NCBI RefSeq assembly: GCF_904066215.1
Contig: NZ_LR880474.1
Coordinates: 1,674,001 to 1,738,000 of the forward strand
Origin: Microbacterium sp. Nx66
GTDB taxonomy: Bacteria; Actinomycetota; Actinomycetes; Actinomycetales; Microbacteriaceae
Direction: 5' to 3'
DNA length: 64,000 nucleotides
Shown piece after piece: positions 42,989 through 51,791 of this stretch. Numbering within the stretch: the first letter of the stretch is position 1; each line of letters starts with the position of its first letter. Below the pieces are notes generated by a model. It worked only from the letters and a program-made list of their open reading frames with translations, was not told where the DNA came from and searched no databases. The position numbers and the translations under genes were made by a program.

Positions 42989-45459
42989 GTTCGCCGTCCG
43001 AGCGATACGCGCAGGCGCAGGAGAGCGCGGCGCACCCGGAGACCGCAGCATTCGCCTCGCGCCAGCGCTTCCAGCTCGACCCGTTCCAGCTCGCCGGATG
43101 CCACGCGCTGGAGAACGGACGCAGCGTTCTCGTGGCAGCCCCCACGGGTGCCGGGAAGACGATCGTGGGGGAGTTCGCCATCCACCTGGCGATGCAGACC
43201 GCGACGGACAAAGCCTTCTACACCACGCCGATGAAGGCGCTCTCGAATCAGAAGTTCCGTGAGCTCGTCGACGTCTACGGCGCGGACGACGTCGGTCTGC
43301 TGACGGGCGACACGAACATCAACGGCAACGCCCGCATCGTGGTCATGACGACCGAGGTGCTGCGGAACATGATCTATGCCGACTCCGCGGCGCTGCGCGA
43401 CCTGCGCTACGTCGTGATGGACGAGGTCCACTATCTGGCCGACCGCTTCCGTGGTGCCGTGTGGGAAGAGGTCATCATCCACCTCCCGCCCCGCGTGCGG
43501 CTGGTCTCGCTGAGCGCGACCGTGTCGAACGCCGAGGAGTTCGGCGACTGGCTCGACACCGTGCGCGGAGACACCGAGGTCATCGTCTCCGAGATCCGTC
43601 CGGTGCCGCTGGAGCAGCACGTGCTCGTACGCGACGACCTGCTGCCGCTCTTCGACGACCGGGCGGGCATCGCCACGGCCCAGGTGAACCAGGAGCTCAT
43701 GCGCATCCGTTCGTTCACGGGTTCCACCTACGAGAGCAACCGCCAGGCGCAGTCGTATCGCAGCAATCGCCACGCCGGGCGCCAGGCCGCGCGACCGCCC
43801 CGGGGTGGCCGCCGCCCCGTGCGCGCCGCGAACGCGCACCGGATCGAGCGTATGGACCGCCCTGACGTGGTCGAGCTGCTGGAACGGTCGAATCTCCTTC
43901 CCGCCATCTTCTTCATCTTCAGCCGCGTGGGCTGCGATGCCGCGGTGCAGCAGGTGCGGCGCTCCGGCCTGCGCCTGACCTCGTCGGAGGAGCGCGCGGA
44001 GATCCGGGCCCTCGTCGAGGAACGCACCCGCACGCTGCAGGACGAGGATCTCGGGGTGCTCGGCTACTGGGAGTGGCTGGACAACCTCGAACGGGGCGTG
44101 GCCGCCCACCATGCCGGCCTCCTCCCTGCCTTCAAGGAGGTCGTCGAAGAGCTGTTCCGGCGCAAACTGCTCAAAGTCGTCTTCGCGACCGAGACGCTGG
44201 CCCTCGGCATCAACATGCCGGCGCGCACGGTCGTGCTGGAGAAGATGGAGAAGTTCAACGGAGAGGCGCGCGTCGCGATCACCTCCGGCGAATACACGCA
44301 GCTCACGGGCCGCGCCGGGCGCCGCGGCATCGATGTCGAGGGGCACGCGGTCGTGCAGTGGACCGAGGGCATGGACCCGCAGGCCGTCGCCGCCCTCGCA
44401 TCGCGGCGGACCTATCCGCTCAACTCCAGCTTCCGGCCGACGTACAACATGGCCGTCAACCTGATCGATCTGTTCGGGCAGGCCAGGGCGCGGCAGATCC
44501 TGGAGTCGTCGTTCGCCCAGTTCCAGGCCGACCGCGCCGTGGTCGGCCTGGCCCGACAGGTGCGGGAGGCCGAGGAGTCGCTGGCCGGCTACCAGTCGGC
44601 GATGGCGTGCGAGCACGGCGACTTCCCGGAGTACGCCGCCATCCGCCGCGAGCTGAGCGATCTCGAGAAGAAGAATCGACAGGACACCCAGGCTCCCCGT
44701 GCCGCCCGGGACAAGCGGATGAAGCGCATCCAGACGCTCCGCACGCGGATGCAGCGCCACCCGTGCCATCGGTGCCCCGACCGCGAGAAGCACGCTCGCT
44801 GGGCCGAGCGCTACTGGAAGCTCAAGCGACAGACAGACCGTACGCGGCGTCAGATCGAGACCAGGACGGGAACGGTGGCTCGCGTCTTCGACCGTGTCGT
44901 CGAGGTGCTGGAGACGCTGGACTATGTGCGTCGCGATGAGGACGGGATGCACCTGACCGACGCCGGCCGCACGATGCGGCGGATCTACGGTGAGCGCGAT
45001 CTACTCGTGGCCGAGTCGCTGCGTCAGGGGCTCTGGAAGGGACTGGACGCCCCGTCACTCGCGGCGATGGCGTGCTCCCTCGTGTACGAGCCGCGTCGGG
45101 ACGAAGCCAACGCGGGGGAGCGGGGCCTCCCGCGGGGTGCCTTCCGAGCGGCATACGAGAAGACGACCGCGTTGTGGGCCGAGCTCGACGACCTGGAGCA
45201 GGACCACCAGCTGCCGGGAAGCGAGCCGCTGGCCGCGGGACTCGCGGGTGCGATGCACGCGTGGGCGCGGGGCGGCATGCTCGATCGCGTGCTCATCGAC
45301 GCGGACATGGCGGCCGGTGATTTCGTGCGATGGGCGAAGCAGACCATCGACCTCCTCGATCAGCTGTCCATCGTCGCGGAGGACGCCGCACTCGCACGCA
45401 CCGCCCGGGCAGCCCTCGACGGTGTGCGCCGTGGCATCGTCGCCTACTCCTCGATGTGA
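42985..45459 (+). CDS. helY: Ski2-like DEAD/DEAH-box helicase HelY
   Basis: 824 residues. Walker A APTGAGKT at 52-59, DEVHYLADRFRG (146-157), SLSATVSNAEEF (motif III), FFIFSRVGCD (motif IV), ATETLALGINMPART and QLTGRAGRRGID (motifs V-VI). The long C-terminal half contains DSHCT-like helices and a CHRCPDREKH zinc-like segment near 593. The Ski2/Mtr4 family remodels RNA; HelY in mycobacteria lies in the same tatA-tatC-helY order. The role in bacteria is not well known. Confidence 0.9.
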   Translation: MSSPSERYAQAQESAAHPETAAFASRQRFQLDPFQLAGCHALENGRSVLVAAPTGAGKTIVGEFAIHLAMQTATDKAFYTTPMKALSNQKFRELVDVYGADDVGLLTGDTNINGNARIVVMTTEVLRNMIYADSAALRDLRYVVMDEVHYLADRFRGAVWEEVIIHLPPRVRLVSLSATVSNAEEFGDWLDTVRGDTEVIVSEIRPVPLEQHVLVRDDLLPLFDDRAGIATAQVNQELMRIRSFTGSTYESNRQAQSYRSNRHAGRQAARPPRGGRRPVRAANAHRIERMDRPDVVELLERSNLLPAIFFIFSRVGCDAAVQQVRRSGLRLTSSEERAEIRALVEERTRTLQDEDLGVLGYWEWLDNLERGVAAHHAGLLPAFKEVVEELFRRKLLKVVFATETLALGINMPARTVVLEKMEKFNGEARVAITSGEYTQLTGRAGRRGIDVEGHAVVQWTEGMDPQAVAALASRRTYPLNSSFRPTYNMAVNLIDLFGQARARQILESSFAQFQADRAVVGLARQVREAEESLAGYQSAMACEHGDFPEYAAIRRELSDLEKKNRQDTQAPRAARDKRMKRIQTLRTRMQRHPCHRCPDREKHARWAERYWKLKRQTDRTRRQIETRTGTVARVFDRVVEVLETLDYVRRDEDGMHLTDAGRTMRRIYGERDLLVAESLRQGLWKGLDAPSLAAMACSLVYEPRRDEANAGERGLPRGAFRAAYEKTTALWAELDDLEQDHQLPGSEPLAAGLAGAMHAWARGGMLDRVLIDADMAAGDFVRWAKQTIDLLDQLSIVAEDAALARTARAALDGVRRGIVAYSSM

Positions 45460-45470
45460 GATCCGCCCGC

Positions 45471-46994
45471 ATGACCGAAGCTCCCGTTCGCCGACGCGCC
45501 CTCCTGCCCCTGTGGGCCGCCGTACCCGTCGCCGCCCTGGCTGCGCTGCTCATGGACCTCGCGTTTCCCGAAGCGGCGATCTGGATCCTGGCTTTCCCCG
45601 CCACGGGGCTGCTGCTGCTCGCGCTGATCGGCCGACGGGCCGGTGGCGCACTGCTCGTGGGACTGGTCTACGGCATCGTGTTCTTCGCCCTGCTCGTGTC
45701 CTGGACGTCTCGATATCTGGGGCCGCTGCCCTGGGCTGCCCTGAGCGTGGTCGAGGGCGCGCTCACGGCCGTGGCGCTGATCCCGCTGTCCCTTGCCTAC
45801 CGGTGGCTGCCCCGGGCCTGGCCGGGCACCGCGGGTCGCCTGCTGACCCTCCCGTCGGTCGTTGCGGCGCTGTGGGTAGGGAGGGAGCTGTTCCTCGGCT
45901 GGTGGCCATACGGCGGCTTCCCGTGGGCTCGTCTCGGGATGAGCCAGGCGGAGAGCCCCCTCGCCGCCATCTCGTCCTGGCTGGGTGTGAGCGGGCTGAG
46001 CTTCCTCATGGTCTTCCTCGTGGCCATGGTGATCGAGATCGTCCGCACGGGGCTGTGGCGGCGGCCGGTCACCCTCCTCGCGCCGGTCGCACTGGTCCTG
46101 ATCCTCTTCTTCACCCCGCTCTTCCCGACCACGCCGTCCGGATCGATGCGCATCGCTGCGGTGCAGGGGAACGGGCCGACCGGCTACTTCGACGAGCGCG
46201 AACCCTTCGCCGTCGTCCAGGCGCAGACGGAGGCGACCGAGCCCCTCTACGGCGAGGACGTCGATCTTCTCGTCTGGCCGGAGGGCGGGCTGGACACGGA
46301 TCCGTTCGCGAACTCCGCGATCGCGCGGCGGATGACCCTCGTGGCGAACCGCATCGATGCGCCGCTGCTCGCCAATGCCGCCACCGGTCGGGGCAACCTC
46401 TTCTACAACACGTCGATGCTGTGGCTGCCGGACGGCACGGCGCCTCAGAAGCACGACAAGCGGCATCCCGTGCCCTTCGGCGAGTATGTGCCGGATCGTG
46501 CGTTCTTCAATGCCCTCGTCCCCGACCTCATCGGGCTGATCCAGCGCGAGTACACGCCGGGGACCAACCCGCCGATCGTCGAGGTCGACGACGTCCGGGT
46601 GGGGCTCGCGATCTGCTTCGACGTGATCTACGACGACGTGATCACGGAGGGGCTGTACGACGGCGCCGAGGTCCTGGTCTTCCAGACGAACAACGCCGAC
46701 TTCCGCGGCACGGACGAGAATCTGCAGCAGCTCGCCTTCGCTCGGATGCGCGCCATCGAGACGGGCCGGAGCGTCGTCAACATCTCCACGGTCGGCACGA
46801 GCCAGGTCATCCTCCCGGACGGGCGCACGGTCACCAGCCTGGACGCGGATGAGGCCGGAGCGATGCTCGAAGATGTCGAACTCCGCTCCGGCCTCACGGC
46901 GGGAATCGTCCTGGGCCCCTGGCTGCAGCAGGTGCTGCTCTGGGGCAGTCTGGGTGCGCTCGGTCTCGGGTGGTGGCGCGCCCGTCGGCGCTAG
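45471..46994 (+). CDS. lnt: apolipoprotein N-acyltransferase
   Basis: Third acyl transfer to the N-terminal Cys of lipoproteins, in the membrane. 507 residues: about six helices in the first 210, then a nitrilase-like domain. The catalytic triad is visible: Glu271 in WPEGG, Lys330 in HDKRHPVPFGEY and Cys382 in LAICFDVIY. Fits the lipoproteins found nearby. Its stop overlaps the converging rbpA stop by four bases. Confidence 0.9.
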   Translation: MTEAPVRRRALLPLWAAVPVAALAALLMDLAFPEAAIWILAFPATGLLLLALIGRRAGGALLVGLVYGIVFFALLVSWTSRYLGPLPWAALSVVEGALTAVALIPLSLAYRWLPRAWPGTAGRLLTLPSVVAALWVGRELFLGWWPYGGFPWARLGMSQAESPLAAISSWLGVSGLSFLMVFLVAMVIEIVRTGLWRRPVTLLAPVALVLILFFTPLFPTTPSGSMRIAAVQGNGPTGYFDEREPFAVVQAQTEATEPLYGEDVDLLVWPEGGLDTDPFANSAIARRMTLVANRIDAPLLANAATGRGNLFYNTSMLWLPDGTAPQKHDKRHPVPFGEYVPDRAFFNALVPDLIGLIQREYTPGTNPPIVEVDDVRVGLAICFDVIYDDVITEGLYDGAEVLVFQTNNADFRGTDENLQQLAFARMRAIETGRSVVNISTVGTSQVILPDGRTVTSLDADEAGAMLEDVELRSGLTAGIVLGPWLQQVLLWGSLGALGLGWWRARRR

Positions 46995-47374
46995 GCGCCG
47001 ATCTTCTCTCGGGTGGGGTCCTCGCCGGCACCGCGCCGGGCTCGGATGTAGGCGAGGCGCTCTTCGAGAAGCTCCTCCAGCTCCGCGCGGGTACGACGCT
47101 CCATGAGCATGTCCCAGTGGGTGCGGGCGGCCTTCTCGTCGGTGACCTCGAGGGTGACGGCTTCGCCGTCGACCTTCAGGCGGGCTTCCGCTCCGCAGGA
47201 ACGGCACTCCCAGGTCTGAGGCGGTTCGGCATCGGCTGCGAACATGAGCGTGGTGTCGTGTCCGCAGGTGTCACAGGTGTAGGTGGTCTCACGGCGCTCC
47301 ATGAAAACGACGCCCTCTTCGCTCTGTAGGCTCTGGGCGCCGAGTCGGATGCCGCGCAGGCTGCGATCTGCCAT
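46991..47374 (-). CDS. rbpA: RNA polymerase-binding protein RbpA
   Basis: 127-residue actinobacterial transcription activator that stabilises the RNA polymerase-sigma A/B open complex. N-terminal tail MADRSLRGIRLGAQSLQSEE, a zinc-like core with Cys34, Cys37, Cys57 and Cys60, then the sigma-interaction region DEKAARTHWDMLMERRTRAELEELL near 85. A single-copy essential gene in related bacteria. Its promoter may resemble the stress sigma class (see 47404-47429). Confidence 0.95.
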   Translation of the reverse strand: MADRSLRGIRLGAQSLQSEEGVVFMERRETTYTCDTCGHDTTLMFAADAEPPQTWECRSCGAEARLKVDGEAVTLEVTDEKAARTHWDMLMERRTRAELEELLEERLAYIRARRGAGEDPTREKIGA

Positions 47375-47403
47375 TGTGTGGTCCTCTCGTCGCTGTCAGG
47401 TAT

Positions 47404-47429
47404 AACGTTCGAGCCTGTGCGCTTCATCC
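47404..47429 (-). promoter_or_regulatory. SigR-like promoter candidate of rbpA
   Basis: On the minus strand GGATG is followed by 18 bases and GTT, 30 bases before the rbpA start. The SigR/SigH consensus is GGAAT-N18/19-GTT, and rbpA is a SigR target in Streptomyces coelicolor (known). One base pair of the -35 box differs. Confidence 0.35.
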
Positions 47430-47490
47430 ACGTGGGGGCGTTCTGCCCGGTATTCACAGCGGAATCCCAGCGCCGGAGGATAAAGGGCGC

Positions 47491-48267
47491 TCAGGGCTTC
47501 CGGAGCGTGGCGACGGCGAGGTCGGCGCGGTCGGTCACGACGCCGTCCACACCGGCGTCGACGAGGCGGCGCATGTCCTCCGCCTCGTTCACCGTCCACA
47601 CGTGGACCTCGGTGCCGACGCGGTGGGCGGCGCGGAGGAGGGCCGGCGTCAGCACTGTGAGCGCCCCGTGGCGCTCCGGGATCTGCACGGCATCGATCTC
47701 CCGCAGCAGCCGGCCGGGGGAGAGGCGCATCGCGGACAGCGTCCGGAGCGCCGCGATCGTCCGGCTCCCGCCCGAGGTGGCGGGCCGGAGCCCGGTGCCG
47801 GTCTGTCGCACGGCCTCCACCGTCGCGCGCCGGTTGGCGTCCGAGAAGCTGGTGACCAGGACACGGTGCGTGTGCGCGGCCAGGACGGGCCCCAGGGGAG
47901 CCGCAGCGGTCGGCGTCTTCACGTCGATGTTGAAGCGCGTCTCCGGAAACGAGGAGAGCGCCTCGGCCACGGTGAGCAGACCGCCGTGCTCCGCGAAGAG
48001 CGCGCTCAGCTCCCTGGTCCGGACCTCGTGGACGGCGCGCGGATCGTCCACCAGACGCCGGAGGTCGTGATCGTGGAAGAGCACGACGTCGCCGTCTGCG
48101 GTGACCTGGCAGTCCGTCTCGATGTACTCGGCCCCGGCGGCATGAGCAGCGGCGAAGGCGGCCGCCGTGTTCTCCCAGACCCCGGACTCCCGCCCTTCGA
48201 CGGTCACGAGACCCCGATGGGCCAGGATCCGGGGCTGCTCGGCCTTGACGAAGTACGGGTGGGTCAC
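47491..48267 (-). CDS. glycerophosphodiester phosphodiesterase
   Basis: 258 residues. TIM-barrel GDPD family: ILAHRGL with His17-Arg18, ENTAAAFAAA, EYIETDCQVTADGDVVLFHD with the metal-binding Glu and Asp near 50-62, and a second His in FHDHDL. The tail VWTVNEAEDMRRLVDAGVDGVVTD is also typical. It hydrolyses glycerophosphodiesters to glycerol 3-phosphate and an alcohol. The GTG at 48267 overlaps the SPFH gene stop (GTGA); the longer frame to 48366 was rejected. Confidence 0.9.
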   Translation of the reverse strand: MTHPYFVKAEQPRILAHRGLVTVEGRESGVWENTAAAFAAAHAAGAEYIETDCQVTADGDVVLFHDHDLRRLVDDPRAVHEVRTRELSALFAEHGGLLTVAEALSSFPETRFNIDVKTPTAAAPLGPVLAAHTHRVLVTSFSDANRRATVEAVRQTGTGLRPATSGGSRTIAALRTLSAMRLSPGRLLREIDAVQIPERHGALTVLTPALLRAAHRVGTEVHVWTVNEAEDMRRLVDAGVDGVVTDRADLAVATLRKP

Positions 48268-49193
48268 GCGCCAGCGGGGGGAGTGGTCGAACCCGGCCCG
48301 GCCTTCGGGGTGAAGGCGGTGCCGATGCCCTTGAGCGCCTCGGTCAGCTCGCTCGGGATGATCCACAGCTTGCTGGACGGGCTCTCGCTGATCTTCGGGA
48401 GCATCTGCAGGTACTGGTAGGCGAGGAGCTTGTCGTCCGGAGCGCCTTGGTGGATCGCGGTGAAGACGCTCTGGATCGCCTCCGCCTCACCCTGGGCGCG
48501 AAGGACCGCTGCCTGCTTGTCGCCCTCGGCCCGGAGGATCTCCGCCTGACGAAGGCCCTCCGCCTCGAGGATCGCGGACTGCTTCGTCCCCTCGGCGGTC
48601 AGGATCGCCGCACGGCGGTCCCGCTCCGCGCGCATCTGCTTCTCCATCGAGTCCTGGATCGAGACGGGCGGGTCGATCGCCTTGAGCTCGACACGGCCCA
48701 CGCGGATGCCCCACTTGCCGGTCGCCTCGTCGAGGACCACGCGGAGCTGGCCGTTGATGTTGTCGCGGCTCGTGAGCGCCTCTTCGAGGTTCAGACCGCC
48801 GACGACGTTGCGGAGCGTCGTGGTGGTGAGCTGCTCCACGGCGCCGAGGTAGTTCGCGATCTCGTAGGTGGCGGCACGGGCGTCGGTCACCTGGAAGTAG
48901 ACGACCGTGTCGATGGAGACGACGAGGTTGTCCTCGGTGATCACGGGCTGCGGCGGGAAGGAGACCACCTGCTCGCGCATGTCGATCAGCGGCCGCAGAC
49001 GGTCGATGAAGGGCACGAGGATGTTGAGGCCGGGGGAGAGGGTCTTGTGATACCGGCCGAGCCGTTCCACCACGCCGGCGGTCGCCTGCGGGATGATGCG
49101 GATCGCCCGCGCGATCGTGACGATCACGAAGATGATGACCGCGATCACCAGGATCCAGATGATCACGGTCGGGATGATCGATGCGTCGTCCAC
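48264..49193 (-). CDS. SPFH/Band 7 membrane protein
   Basis: 309 residues. One N-terminal membrane helix (about 6-26, IIPTVIIWILVIAVIIFVIVTI), then the SPFH domain (about 30-200) with QATAGVVERLGRYHKTLSPGLNI, and a coiled helical region with repeated AEG/EAEGLRQAEILRAEG units (205-250). Works with the NfeD protein encoded eight bases upstream as a membrane-microdomain pair. The GTG at 49193 follows AGGAGCACGC. The end overlaps GDPD. Confidence 0.9.
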   Translation of the reverse strand: MDDASIIPTVIIWILVIAVIIFVIVTIARAIRIIPQATAGVVERLGRYHKTLSPGLNILVPFIDRLRPLIDMREQVVSFPPQPVITEDNLVVSIDTVVYFQVTDARAATYEIANYLGAVEQLTTTTLRNVVGGLNLEEALTSRDNINGQLRVVLDEATGKWGIRVGRVELKAIDPPVSIQDSMEKQMRAERDRRAAILTAEGTKQSAILEAEGLRQAEILRAEGDKQAAVLRAQGEAEAIQSVFTAIHQGAPDDKLLAYQYLQMLPKISESPSSKLWIIPSELTEALKGIGTAFTPKAGPGSTTPPAGA

Positions 49194-49201
49194 GCGTGCT
49201 C

Positions 49202-49675
49202 CTAGTCGTTGAGGGGTCGGACGATGGCGGTCGCGCCGTTGATCGCGCTGACGGCGACAGGCGCCCCCGCGGGGATCGCCATCGGGGTGGTGGTTCGGGC
49301 GGTCCAGGTGTCGCCGTTCGCGAGCTTCGCCTGGCCGGAGATCTGCGTGATCTCGCTGAGCGCGATGCCGCGGAGGTCGACGAGGGCCTCGACGTTCGAG
49401 CGGGTGGGGTCGGCACCGCGGTGCAGTCGGCGCAAGAGGGGCGGCCGCAGGAAGAGGATGAAGAGGGCGGATGCCAAAGCGGCGATGAGGATCTGGATCC
49501 AGACCGGGAGCCCGACGAAGTCGGTGACGAGACCGATCACGCTGCCGAAGCTCAGCATCAGGAAGGTGAAGTCGAGGGAGAGCATCTCGATGACGAGGAA
49601 GACGGCGATGAGGACGAGCCACCCGATCCATGCCCAGTGGTCGATGAACGTGACGAACGTCGAGAAGTTGTCCAT
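49202..49675 (-). CDS. NfeD-like membrane protein
   Basis: 157 residues. Four hydrophobic segments in the first 90 residues (about 11-27, 30-44, 50-60, 66-78) and a C-terminal OB-fold (about 95-155) with GIALSEITQISGQAKLANGDTWTA. NfeD-type proteins pair with SPFH proteins, here the next gene. The ATG follows AAAGGAGGCCGC, a very strong ribosome site. It is the first gene of the nfeD-SPFH-gdpd operon. Confidence 0.88.
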   Translation of the reverse strand: MDNFSTFVTFIDHWAWIGWLVLIAVFLVIEMLSLDFTFLMLSFGSVIGLVTDFVGLPVWIQILIAALASALFILFLRPPLLRRLHRGADPTRSNVEALVDLRGIALSEITQISGQAKLANGDTWTARTTTPMAIPAGAPVAVSAINGATAIVRPLND

Positions 49676-49797
49676 GCGGCCTCCTTTGCCGTCAACGTAC
49701 CACGCGTGGCGACGCCCGACCGGCCGCCACCGCGCCCCCTTGGTAATCTGTGAGGGCCGTGCGCTCACGGCGTTCCACGCACCATGAGGAGTCACCC

Positions 49798-50562
49798 GTG
49801 ACCGACGTTCTTCCCGCAGGATCCCTCGACGGCAAGGTGGCCCTCGTCACCGGCTCATCGCGGGGGATCGGCGCCGACACCGTGCGGTACCTCGCCGAGG
49901 CCGGCGCCGACGTCGTCATCAACTACCGGAACAAGGCGCCGCGCGCGGAGAAGCTCGCAGCGCAGCTGCGCGAGCTGGGCCGCCGGGCGCTCGTCGTCGG
50001 CGCGGACCTCACCGACCCGGCGTCGATCGCCGAGATGTTCGCCGCCGTCCGCGCCGAGTACGGGCGTCTCGACGTCCTCGTCCTCAACGCCTCGGGTGGC
50101 ATGGAGTCGGGGATGGCCGAGGACTACGCCCTGACGCTCAACCGGGACGCGCAGCTCAACGTCCTCAACGCCGCGACCCCGTTGCTGTCGGACGGCGCAC
50201 GCGTCGTGTTCGTCACCAGCCACCAGGCGCACTTCATCCGCACGACGCCGACGATGCCGGAGTACGAGCCCGTCGCGCTGTCCAAGCGGGCCGGCGAGGA
50301 CGCGCTGCGGGAACTGATCCCCGGCCTCGCAGAGAAGGGGATCGGCTTCACCGTCGTCTCCGGCGACATGATCGAGGGCACGATCACCGCGACGCTGCTC
50401 GAGCGCGCGAACCCCGGGGCGATCGCCGAGCGCCGCGAATCCGCCGGCCGTCTCTACAACGTGTCCGAGTTCGCCGCCGAGGTCGCCAAGGCGGTCATCG
50501 ACCCCGTCCCCGCGGACAACACCCGCCTCGTCGGCGACGTGAGCGCCTTCGCCGCGGAATAG
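49798..50562 (+). CDS. SDR-family oxidoreductase with unusual active site
   Basis: 254 residues. The Rossmann NAD(P) motif TGSSRGIG at 18-25 and DLTDPASIAEM, LVLNASGG at 96-103, are typical. In the catalytic stretch YEPVALSKRAGE the expected Tyr four residues before the Lys is replaced by Val, so the classical YxxxK pair is missing; a Tyr lies seven residues before the Lys. The Ser of the triad is in VVFVTSHQ. It may be an atypical SDR or have shifted geometry. GTG 49798 has AGGAG eight bases ahead; an earlier frame to 49750 has no ribosome site. Ends at hairpin 50575. Confidence 0.8.
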   Translation: MTDVLPAGSLDGKVALVTGSSRGIGADTVRYLAEAGADVVINYRNKAPRAEKLAAQLRELGRRALVVGADLTDPASIAEMFAAVRAEYGRLDVLVLNASGGMESGMAEDYALTLNRDAQLNVLNAATPLLSDGARVVFVTSHQAHFIRTTPTMPEYEPVALSKRAGEDALRELIPGLAEKGIGFTVVSGDMIEGTITATLLERANPGAIAERRESAGRLYNVSEFAAEVAKAVIDPVPADNTRLVGDVSAFAAE

Positions 50563-50574
50563 TCGTCCGACGCC

Positions 50575-50613
50575 ACGACGCCCCGGACCTGCTCGGCAGG
50601 TCCGGGGCGTCGT
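50575..50613. terminator. bidirectional terminator, 18-bp stem
   Basis: ACGACGCCCCGGACCTGC pairs perfectly with GCAGGTCCGGGGCGTCGT around TCG, between the converging SDR and DUF308 genes. Confidence 0.9.
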
Positions 50614-50625
50614 GCGTATCCGAGA

Positions 50626-51213
50626 TCAGACGGCGGCAGCGCCGGTGGTGAACGCTTTCTCATCCTTGCCCAGCGTGATCGCGCGGATGATCTGCACGAT
50701 ACCGAGCACGACGAGCGACATGCCCAGGAGCAGCCATAGCGCGAATCCGGCGATGACCGGCGAGAAGAGGACGATGATTCCGGCGATGATGCTGAGGATG
50801 GCGTAGATCACGGTCCACACTCGCGACCCATCGCTGCCGAGCAGCGAGAGCGCCACGACGCCGTCGACGATCCAGCTCACGCCGATGAAGATCACGACGA
50901 CCAGCGCGAGGGTGGCGGCGGCGACGTTCAGGTTGAAGAACGCGATGACGCCGGCGACGATGTAGAGCAGGCCGAGGACGATGTGGCCGACGCGAGACCA
51001 GCCGCCCTTGGCGCGGGAGAAGATGCCGAGGCCGATGTAGACGACTCCCGCGACGATCAGATACGACGCGAAGATCGCCGTCACGATGACGGCGGACTTC
51101 ACCGGCCAGACGAGCAACGCGATACCCGCGAGCAGCGCGAGCACGCCGGAGACCGCGAGAGCGACGCGGATGGACTTGAAGAAAGACTTCGTTTCTGCGA
51201 CTGCTTCAGACAT
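50626..51213 (-). CDS. DUF308/HdeD-family membrane protein
   Basis: 195 residues with six hydrophobic helices (about 17-36, 40-62, 74-92, 96-118, 130-150, 154-176). The pattern of repeated VVxGVVxIxxG helices and the SEAVAE start match HdeD-like DUF308 proteins, linked to acid or membrane stress in some bacteria. No enzyme motif. AAGGGG lies ahead of the ATG. It is a single gene with its own divergent promoter region. Confidence 0.8.
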   Translation of the reverse strand: MSEAVAETKSFFKSIRVALAVSGVLALLAGIALLVWPVKSAVIVTAIFASYLIVAGVVYIGLGIFSRAKGGWSRVGHIVLGLLYIVAGVIAFFNLNVAAATLALVVVIFIGVSWIVDGVVALSLLGSDGSRVWTVIYAILSIIAGIIVLFSPVIAGFALWLLLGMSLVVLGIVQIIRAITLGKDEKAFTTGAAAV

Positions 51214-51350
51214 GACGGGGAACCCCTTCTGAGAGAATCCTGTGAGGATGCCCCCAGGGTAGCGCCGGAAGTCCGACAGCGGGGGAGGAGTGGTTCCGCG
51301 CGTCGCGGATGGTCATTCCCCGTCTTCCGGCGTCATGGCAGGATCATCAC

Positions 51351-51791
51351 GTGATACCGGTGGATGACGCTCGACTGCGGGAGCTGGTCGTGATGCGGAA
51401 GGTACGCGACCGCATCGATCGGGAGTACGCGAAGCCCCTGGACGTCGAGGCCCTGGCGCGGGACGTGCACATGTCCGCCGGCCACCTCAGTCGGCGGTTC
51501 CGCGAGACCTACGGCGAATCCCCGTACTCCTATCTCATGACCCGCCGCATGGAACGCGCCATGGCGCTGCTGCGTCGCGGCGACCTCAGCGTCACCGAGG
51601 TGTGCTTCGCCGTGGGCTGTTCCTCGCTGGGAACCTTCAGCACGCGGTTCTCCGAGCTGGTCGGTGTCCCACCCAGCGTGTACCGTGAACGCGCCGCGAA
51701 CGTCGAGGGCATCCCCTCGTTCCAGGCGAAGCAGGTCACCCGACCGATCAGGAATCGAGAAGCGCCGCGCCCCGAGGCGCACCTAACGTGA
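51351..51791 (+). CDS. AraC-family regulator, DNA-binding domain only
   Basis: 146 residues that are almost all AraC-type helix-turn-helix: first helix pair about 20-60 (VEALARDVHMSAGHLSRRFRETYG), second about 75-115 (VTEVCFAVGCSSLGTFSTRFSELVG, the AraC signature). There is no ligand domain, so the signal must come from elsewhere or it is constitutive. GTG start without ribosome site; CAGGAT lies six bases ahead, so it may be leaderless. Its stop overlaps the VOC gene (GTGA), placing them in one operon with the UvrA-like gene. Confidence 0.85.
   Translation: MIPVDDARLRELVVMRKVRDRIDREYAKPLDVEALARDVHMSAGHLSRRFRETYGESPYSYLMTRRMERAMALLRRGDLSVTEVCFAVGCSSLGTFSTRFSELVGVPPSVYRERAANVEGIPSFQAKQVTRPIRNREAPRPEAHLT

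Noticed and set aside
40802-43051. Long minus-strand frame across pafC-tatA-tatC
   Set aside because: Covers three well-supported plus-strand genes and shows no domain.
42682-44952. Long minus-strand frame opposite helY
   Set aside because: Low-complexity His/Arg/Asp-rich translation; helicase motifs on the plus strand are complete.
49744-49797. Riboswitch in the SDR leader
   Set aside because: Only a short GTGAG/CTCAC pairing is seen; no known riboswitch core.
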